From contig NZ_CAMFHZ010000027.1 of the NCBI RefSeq assembly GCF_945952435.1, positions 1 to 34,228 of the forward strand: a stretch of DNA of 34,228 nucleotides. The letters are read 5' to 3'. Positions 30,352 to 34,228 of this stretch are shown here, piece by piece. Numbering within the stretch: position 1 is the stretch's first letter; every line of letters begins with the position of its first letter. The translations under genes were made by a program, and so were the position numbers. Under the pieces are notes generated by a model, which made no database searches, had not been told where the DNA came from, and saw only the letters and a program-made list of their open reading frames with translations. Source of the stretch: an uncultured Microbacterium sp. Its GTDB lineage: Bacteria > Actinomycetota > Actinomycetes > Actinomycetales > Microbacteriaceae.

Positions 30352-32067
30352 ATGTTCGACGTCGTCGAAACCCCCATCGCCCGCCTCCGCGAGGCCCTCG
30401 AGAGCGGGGAGACCACGTCCGTCGCCCTCGTCGATGCGTACCTCGCCCGGATCGACGCCTACGACGGCCCTGGCACCGCAACCGCGCTCAACGCCCTCGT
30501 CGTGCGCAATCCCGAGGCGCACGACGAGGCGCGAGCCGCCGACGAGCGCCGTGCGCGCGGCGAGACGCTCGGCCCGCTGGACGGCATCCCCTACACGGCG
30601 AAGGACAGCTATCTCGTCCGAGGGCTCACCGCGGCAGCGGGTTCCCCCGTGTTCGCGGAGCTGATCGCCCAGCGCGACGCCTTCACGATCGAGCGCTTGC
30701 GTGCGGGCGGGGCGATCTGCCTCGGCCTGACGAACATGCCGCCGATGGCCAACGGCGGCATGCAGCGCGGCGTCTACGGTCGCGCGGAGAGCCCCTACAA
30801 CGCCGACTTCCTCACGGCCCCGTTCGCCTCCGGCTCCTCCAACGGATCCGGAACGGCCACCGCCGCGAGCTTCGCGGCGTTCGGCCTCGGCGAGGAGACG
30901 TGGTCCAGCGGCCGCGGTCCCGCCACGAACAACAGCCTGTGCGCGTACACCCCGTCGCGCGGCGTGATCTCCGTGCGCGGGAACTGGCCCCTGGTGCCGA
31001 CGATGGACGTGGTCGTGCCGCACGCGCGCACGATGGCGGATCTGCTGGAGGTCCTCGACGTGATCGTCGCCGACGACGCCGAGACCCGCGGCGATTTCTG
31101 GCGCGCGCAGCCGTGGATCCCGCTGCCCCCGTCCTCCACCGTGCGGCCGACGTCCTACCCGGCGCTCGCGGACGACGCAGGCGACGCCCTCGCCGGGCAG
31201 CGGATCGGGATCCCTCGGATGTACATCAACGCGGATCCCGAGGCGGGCACCGGCGTCCCCGGTGGCATCGGCGGCCCGACCGGGCAGCGCATCGAGACAC
31301 GTGCGTCGGTCGTCGCGCGGTGGGAGCGGGCACGCGCCGACCTGGAGCGTGCGGGCGCGGAGGTCGTCGAGGTCGACTTCCCCGTCGTCTCGAACTACGA
31401 GGGGGATCGGGCGGGGGCGCCGACGATCCTCACCCGCGGGCTGGTGCGCCCGGAGTTCCTCCGGCACGAGATCGTGGACCTGTCCGCGTGGGCCTGGGAC
31501 GACTTCCTCGCCGCCAACGGCGACCCCGCGCTCTCCCGTCTCGCCGACGTGGACGGCGCGCAGATCTTCCCCCATCCCGAGGGGGCGCTGCCCGATCGCT
31601 ACACCGGTTTCGAGGACGACATCGCGGAGTATCCGGACTGGGTGCGCGAGCATCCCGATGCCACGATCCTGACGATCCCCGAGCTCGAAGCGGGGCTGCA
31701 CGGCCTCGAGGAGACCCGCCGCGTGGATCTCGAGCGGTGGATGGACGATCTCCGCCTGGACGCGGTGGTCTTCCCCGCCGTCGCCGACGTGGGACCGGCG
31801 GACATGGACGTCGACGAGGCGTCCGCGGACCTCGGCTGGCGCAACGGCACGTGGATCGCGAACGGCAACCTCGCGATGCGCCATCTCGGTATCCCCAGCG
31901 TGACCGTGCCCGCCGGGACGATGGACGACATCGGCATGCCCATCGGACTCACCTTCATCGGCCGCGCCTACGACGACGGGAAGCTGCTGCGCATCGCGGC
32001 CGGCTTCGAGCAGATCGGCGCCGAGGGCGATCGCCGGGTCGCCCCGCCGCGCACGCCGCGACTCTGA
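30352..32067 (+). CDS. Amidase-signature (AS) family enzyme
   Basis: The product is 571 aa. The Ser-cisSer-Lys triad is present: Lys84 in YTAKDSYL, the cis-Ser in FASGSSNGSGTAT (162-163) and nucleophile Ser186 in GEETWSSGRGPA. The sequence between WSSG and RGVISVRGNWPL is typical of an actinobacterial amidase subgroup without a known substrate. It is longer than GatA (about 480-490 aa), and no gatB or gatC is nearby, so a tRNA amidotransferase role is unlikely. ATG 30352 has an AAGGA site. Confidence 0.92.
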   Translation: MFDVVETPIARLREALESGETTSVALVDAYLARIDAYDGPGTATALNALVVRNPEAHDEARAADERRARGETLGPLDGIPYTAKDSYLVRGLTAAAGSPVFAELIAQRDAFTIERLRAGGAICLGLTNMPPMANGGMQRGVYGRAESPYNADFLTAPFASGSSNGSGTATAASFAAFGLGEETWSSGRGPATNNSLCAYTPSRGVISVRGNWPLVPTMDVVVPHARTMADLLEVLDVIVADDAETRGDFWRAQPWIPLPPSSTVRPTSYPALADDAGDALAGQRIGIPRMYINADPEAGTGVPGGIGGPTGQRIETRASVVARWERARADLERAGAEVVEVDFPVVSNYEGDRAGAPTILTRGLVRPEFLRHEIVDLSAWAWDDFLAANGDPALSRLADVDGAQIFPHPEGALPDRYTGFEDDIAEYPDWVREHPDATILTIPELEAGLHGLEETRRVDLERWMDDLRLDAVVFPAVADVGPADMDVDEASADLGWRNGTWIANGNLAMRHLGIPSVTVPAGTMDDIGMPIGLTFIGRAYDDGKLLRIAAGFEQIGAEGDRRVAPPRTPRL

Positions 32068-32081
32068 GCGCACCGGGCCGG

Positions 32082-32112
32082 AGCGGCACGGCTGTCCGTA
32101 GCGGCACGGCTG
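32082..32112. repeat. Two direct copies of AGCGGCACGGCTG
   Basis: The 13-bp unit occurs at 32082-32094 and 32100-32112 (period 18) in the 173-bp gap after the amidase gene. No hairpin of note was found in the gap. A TAGCCT -10 box for the next gene is at 32205-32210. Confidence 0.6.
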
Positions 32113-32240
32113 ATCGGGGCGCGGCGGATCGGAGCCTGGCACGCCGCGACGGGACTGTGTTTCGGCAGATGTCACTCTGTCTTCGCCGGCGGAAGATCGC
32201 GACGTAGCCTGATCGGACCGATCCCGTGAGGAGACCCATC

Positions 32241-32588
32241 GTGACCACGCCCCGCATCCGCCTTTCGCCCCTCGAGGTGCGTGAGCGTGCGGCGTGCATG
32301 TGCGACCACGGCGACGTCTGCTCCTCCTTCGCCCCGGGGCATGCTCTGCACCTGATCCAGTCCCGCCTGGCGGCCGCGACGACGGCCGGCTGGGCCGACG
32401 CCCTCGTGACCGGAGTCGATCGCGGGCAGGGCCTCATCGAGGTGCGGACGCTCGACGGCGACGCGCTCGTGCTCTGGAACGCCGGCGGCGCCGCGCTCGA
32501 GGTCGCGCCGGGCCAGCCCGTCGCCGTCCACACCCGCTGGGACGTGCTGGCGATCGGCTCACTGCGCTACAACGTCGCACGACGCTGA
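32241..32588 (+). CDS. Small hypothetical protein with N-terminal Cys cluster
   Basis: The product is 115 aa; I recognise no family. An N-terminal segment RERAACMCDHGDVCSSF with three Cys and one His could bind a metal or Fe-S cluster. The rest is a compact beta-rich region (ADALVTGVDRGQGLIEVRTL, ALVLWNAGGAALEVAPGQPV, DVLAIGSLRYNVARR) resembling a small barrel. GTG 32241 is chosen because GAGGAG lies 7 bases upstream. GTG 32226 would start on top of that site. It is convergent with the FBP gene. Confidence 0.75.
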   Translation: MTTPRIRLSPLEVRERAACMCDHGDVCSSFAPGHALHLIQSRLAAATTAGWADALVTGVDRGQGLIEVRTLDGDALVLWNAGGAALEVAPGQPVAVHTRWDVLAIGSLRYNVARR

Positions 32589-32678
32589 GTTCGCTCGCAC
32601 GGAGCGACCTTTCATGGCGGCAGCCGACGGCCCGCTGAACCGCTGCTCCGCGGACGGCGTGCCGAACCCGGGCACGCC

Positions 32679-32715
32679 TCGGGGCCACGACGGCGACAGC
32701 GCGTCGCGGCCCCGA
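32679..32715. terminator. Bidirectional hairpin between convergent genes
   Basis: TCGGGGCCACGACG (32679-32692) pairs with CGTCGCGGCCCCGA (32702-32715) at 13 of 14 positions around a 9-nt loop. It sits between the stops of the small hypothetical gene and the FBP gene. Confidence 0.65.
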
Positions 32716-32728
32716 AGAGCGTCGGACG

Positions 32729-33214
32729 TCAGCGCCGCAGCTCGTGAATGAAGCCCTCCACATGCTCCTGAAGTCGGAGGATGCGCAGGTCGCGTGCCGT
32801 CTCACGGTCGTAACCCTCGTACGCGAGCGGAGGCAGACGCCGCACGTTCGCGGAGCACCCGAAGTTGGCGCAGATGAGGACACCGAGCGTGTCTCCGTTG
32901 CGACCCGCGGGGCCGGCCTTCTTGGCCGCGAAGAACTGCACGTCGTTGCGGAGCGTGACGTCCTCGCACCAGGAGCACTGCGCGCGAGCGCTCGTACGCT
33001 GCTCCGCCTGCTGCAGAAGCACCGTCACGGGGCCGTCTGACGTGTGGGCGGACACGTACGCGCGGCGCGGCATCTTGGGATCGGACCAGCCGAGGTAGTC
33101 GAGCCGGGTGAAGTCGGTCTCGCCGAAGCCCTGCGGGAGATTCGCCGTGGAGGCCTCCTTGCGAGAGGCGTTGAGGAAGGACGCGCGAAAGGCGCGCTCG
33201 TCGATGGGAAGCAT
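32729..33214 (-). CDS. FBP (EF-G-binding, FusB-like) zinc-finger protein
   Basis: The product is 161 aa. The C-terminal treble-clef zinc finger has four Cys: Cys80 and Cys83 (CSWCEDV), Cys115 and Cys120 (CANFGCSANV). The N-terminus MLPIDERAFRASFLNASRKE is the usual FBP start. Staphylococcal FusB binds EF-G and frees it from fusidic-acid-stalled ribosomes. Actinobacterial FBP proteins are related but their physiological job is unclear. ATG 33214 is preferred over ATG 33286, which lacks a ribosome site. Upstream lie a candidate leader ORF and several hairpins. Confidence 0.85.
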   Translation of the reverse strand: MLPIDERAFRASFLNASRKEASTANLPQGFGETDFTRLDYLGWSDPKMPRRAYVSAHTSDGPVTVLLQQAEQRTSARAQCSWCEDVTLRNDVQFFAAKKAGPAGRNGDTLGVLICANFGCSANVRRLPPLAYEGYDRETARDLRILRLQEHVEGFIHELRR

Positions 33215-33300
33215 GTCTGGTTCTCTTTTCGAGACGTCCGCACCCGCGGTAGCGGGCAACGGAGGAACGGTGGTGGTGATCACCATGAAGGAGTGACGCC

Positions 33301-33392
33301 TCCCGCCGCACAGGCGGGATCTGCGATCTCGCAGACGCGCGCGGAATCCGCGCGGGCACGACGATCAGCCGACGATCCCGAGGATCCTCGGC
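33301..33392 (-). promoter_or_regulatory. Run of four hairpins upstream of the FBP gene
   Basis: Four inverted repeats follow one another: TCCCGCC/GGCGGGA (33301-33319), TCTGCGA/TCGCAGA (33320-33335), CGCGCGGA/TCCGCGCG near 33338-33354, and CCGAGGATCCTCGG (33379-33392). They lie between a 24-codon ORF and the FBP start. The arrangement suits transcriptional or translational attenuation. Confidence 0.55.
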
Positions 33393-33400
33393 CCGGGGCG

Positions 33401-33475
33401 TCAGCCTCTGCCGCCGGCGCGAAGTGCGCCGGCGACCCCCTTCAGCGCCTCCAGGGCGCCCGATACGACAGACAT
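33401..33475 (-). CDS. Candidate 24-aa leader peptide upstream of the FBP gene
   Basis: A short ORF starts ATG 33475 and encodes MSVVSGALEALKG, VAGALRAGGRG, then TGA. TAGGAT (33482-33487) ends exactly six bases before the ATG, the leaderless spacing seen at many real genes here. Its own coding sequence holds a GCCGGCG/CGCCGGC hairpin. It ends 187 bp before the FBP ATG. It may be a regulatory leader peptide; a free-standing amphipathic small protein is the alternative. Confidence 0.5.
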   Translation of the reverse strand: MSVVSGALEALKGVAGALRAGGRG

Positions 33476-33481
33476 GCTTCG

Positions 33482-33487
33482 ATCCTA
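33482..33487 (-). promoter_or_regulatory. -10 box TAGGAT before the leader ORF
   Basis: TAGGAT, six bases, then ATG (33475). No good -35 hexamer was found 17 bp further upstream. Confidence 0.45.
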
Positions 33488-33549
33488 CGCGGCTCGACCG
33501 GGACGTGGGCCGTGGGCCGGCTCGCACGCGCCGGTCGGGCCGGAACTCG

Positions 33550-33936
33550 TCAGGCGGCCATCGAGTCCCGCAGCGCCATGCACGCGTCCATGCACGCCTT
33601 GCAGGAGGCGGCGCACATCCGGCAGACCTCGCTCATCTCCGCGTGCGGCATGCACATGTCCAAGCACATCTGGCACATCGCCATGCACGCGTCGAGCATC
33701 GACATCATGACCGCCGGGGTCATCCCCTGCATCCGCAGCATCGTGCGCATCATGGTGTTGCACATGTCCGCGCAGTTCATGCACGACGGGGCGCAGTCCA
33801 TCATCTGCGTCGAACAGATCGTGCAGGCCTGCTCACAGGCCGAACACGCATCCATGCAGGCCTGCATGAGCGACATGTCCATCGTCATGTCGTCGGCCAT
33901 CATGCCCTTCATCGAGTCCATCATCATCGAATCCAT
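33550..33936 (-). CDS. Cys/Met-rich four-helix copper-binding protein (Csp/DUF326 type)
   Basis: The product is 128 aa with 18 Cys, mostly as CxxxC or CxxC along helices (ACMDACSACEQACTIC, APSCMNCADMC, LDACMAMCQMCLDMC, VCRMCAASCKACMDAC). This is the pattern of copper storage proteins whose bundle core is lined with Cys that hold many Cu(I) ions. The first 24 residues contain 11 Met. There is no signal peptide, so it is cytosolic like Csp3. ATG 33936 has an AAGGAG ribosome site. No copper regulator or pump gene is seen in the window. Confidence 0.9.
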   Translation of the reverse strand: MDSMMMDSMKGMMADDMTMDMSLMQACMDACSACEQACTICSTQMMDCAPSCMNCADMCNTMMRTMLRMQGMTPAVMMSMLDACMAMCQMCLDMCMPHAEMSEVCRMCAASCKACMDACMALRDSMAA

Positions 33937-33985
33937 CAGAGGCTCCTTCGTTCCGCGGACGGCGGGCGAGGGCCCGTCAGACGCC

Positions 33986-34014
33986 AGCGTAATCCGCCGC
34001 ACCGCATCCGTCGA
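33986..34014 (-). promoter_or_regulatory. Possible promoter of the copper-binding protein gene
   Basis: -35-like TCGACG (34009-34014) and -10-like TACGCT (33986-33991) have a 17-bp spacer, giving a leader of about 45 nt. I see no CsoR-like G-tract palindrome nearby. Confidence 0.4.
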
Positions 34015-34070
34015 TGGCGCGGGGGGACGTCCCGCTCCGCCCGGGGCACCGGCCTCCGACCGCGCAGCGA

Positions 34071-34105
34071 CCGCGAATCCCGCCGCGGAGCGGCGGAGGT
34101 CGCGG
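34071..34105. other. GC-rich hairpin in the gap upstream of the copper protein gene
   Basis: CCGCGA and TCGCGG (34071-34076, 34100-34105) enclose CCGCCGC-GGA-GCGGCGG. This stretch, from 34015 to the terminators, shows no gene. Confidence 0.45.
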
Positions 34106-34122
34106 GCCCGGCGCGGAGACGA

Positions 34123-34150
34123 AAAAGGCCGCCCCGTGGGGCGGCCTTTT
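34123..34150. terminator. Intrinsic terminator with A- and T-tracts
   Basis: AAAAGGCCGCCCC (34123-34135) and GGGGCGGCCTTTT (34138-34150) are exact reverse complements. With A-runs and T-runs on the two sides it can work in either direction. It probably serves a gene beyond the right edge of the window. Confidence 0.85.
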
Positions 34151-34174
34151 CTCTCGAAGAAGACTACTCGAATG

Positions 34175-34208
34175 CAGAAAGGCCACCCATCGTTGGGTGG
34201 CCTTTCTG
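34175..34208. terminator. Second strong hairpin terminator
   Basis: CAGAAAGGCCACCCA (34175-34189) and TGGGTGGCCTTTCTG (34194-34208) are exact reverse complements with a TCGT loop. With the terminator at 34123-34150 it forms a double barrier 24 bp apart, isolating the copper-protein gene from whatever lies to the right. Confidence 0.8.
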
Positions 34209-34228
34209 GTAAAGGAAGTCCGGCGGTG

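Noticed and set aside
30352..32067. GatA (tRNA-dependent amidotransferase subunit A)
   Set aside because: The AS signature is shared, but the length and mid-region differ and no gatB or gatC lies nearby.
29170..32175. 1001-codon open frame on the minus strand
   Set aside because: It is antisense to both the deiminase and the amidase, which have intact catalytic motifs, and it has no recognisable domain.
32729..33286. Longer FBP protein starting at ATG 33286
   Set aside because: No ribosome site precedes it, and the family normally begins at the MLPIDERAFRASF segment, so ATG 33214 is preferred.
33977..34186. 69-codon minus-strand frame at the right end
   Set aside because: It runs through the A/T-tract terminator at 34123-34150 and has no start signal.

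Overview
The window is GC-rich, densely coded DNA of an actinobacterium. The family mix (str operon, futalosine-independent menaquinone genes, DUF4229, PLDc_N, HelR, FBP zinc finger) and the many GTG starts fit the Microbacteriaceae, probably Microbacterium or a close relative. That placement is inferred from gene content, not from a database search. I saw no rRNA, tRNA, CRISPR array, prophage or transposase.

Layout. Positions 1-3561 hold the str operon on the minus strand, read rpsL-rpsG-fusA-tuf. It has a clear promoter before rpsL, a second promoter before tuf, and a structured spacer between fusA and tuf. Positions 3596-9363 hold mostly small or uncharacterised genes: three membrane proteins, YajQ, a GntR regulator, an alpha/beta hydrolase and a lipoprotein. 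Positions 9406-18162 form a respiratory-quinone neighbourhood: an FprA-type ferredoxin reductase, a polyprenyl diphosphate synthase, menG, menF and menD. A DUF402 protein, a PPK2 kinase, a PLDc_N membrane protein and a DUF4229 protein are interleaved. Positions 18188-20678 hold a three-gene operon (cupin, DUF4287, DHFR-like reductase) divergent from an ArsR/DUF5937 regulator whose start lies inside a perfect operator-like palindrome. Positions 20695-23076 hold a HelR-type RNA polymerase-recycling ATPase preceded by a rifamycin-associated element. An M18 aminopeptidase and a two-block direct-repeat array follow.

Positions 24945-32067 hold what looks like a nitrogen-compound utilisation locus. 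It has a PLP decarboxylase divergent from an NCS1 permease, which overlaps a cysteine hydrolase by 4 bp. A TetR regulator is divergent from an agmatine-deiminase-family protein, and an amidase follows. Substrates are unknown; a guanidino or carbamoyl amine is the natural guess. Positions 32241-34228 hold a small unknown protein, an FBP (EF-G-binding type) zinc-finger gene behind a candidate leader peptide and a run of hairpins, a Cys/Met-rich copper-storage-like protein, and two strong intrinsic terminators.

A pattern runs across the window: at least ten start codons sit exactly six bases after a TANNNT hexamer, which predicts leaderless transcripts. This fixed several start choices and supports the 24-codon leader ORF. 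The most interesting items are the leader ORF plus hairpins before the FBP gene, the RAE before helR, the operator-like palindromes at the TetR, ArsR and GntR genes, and the unassigned amine/amide locus.
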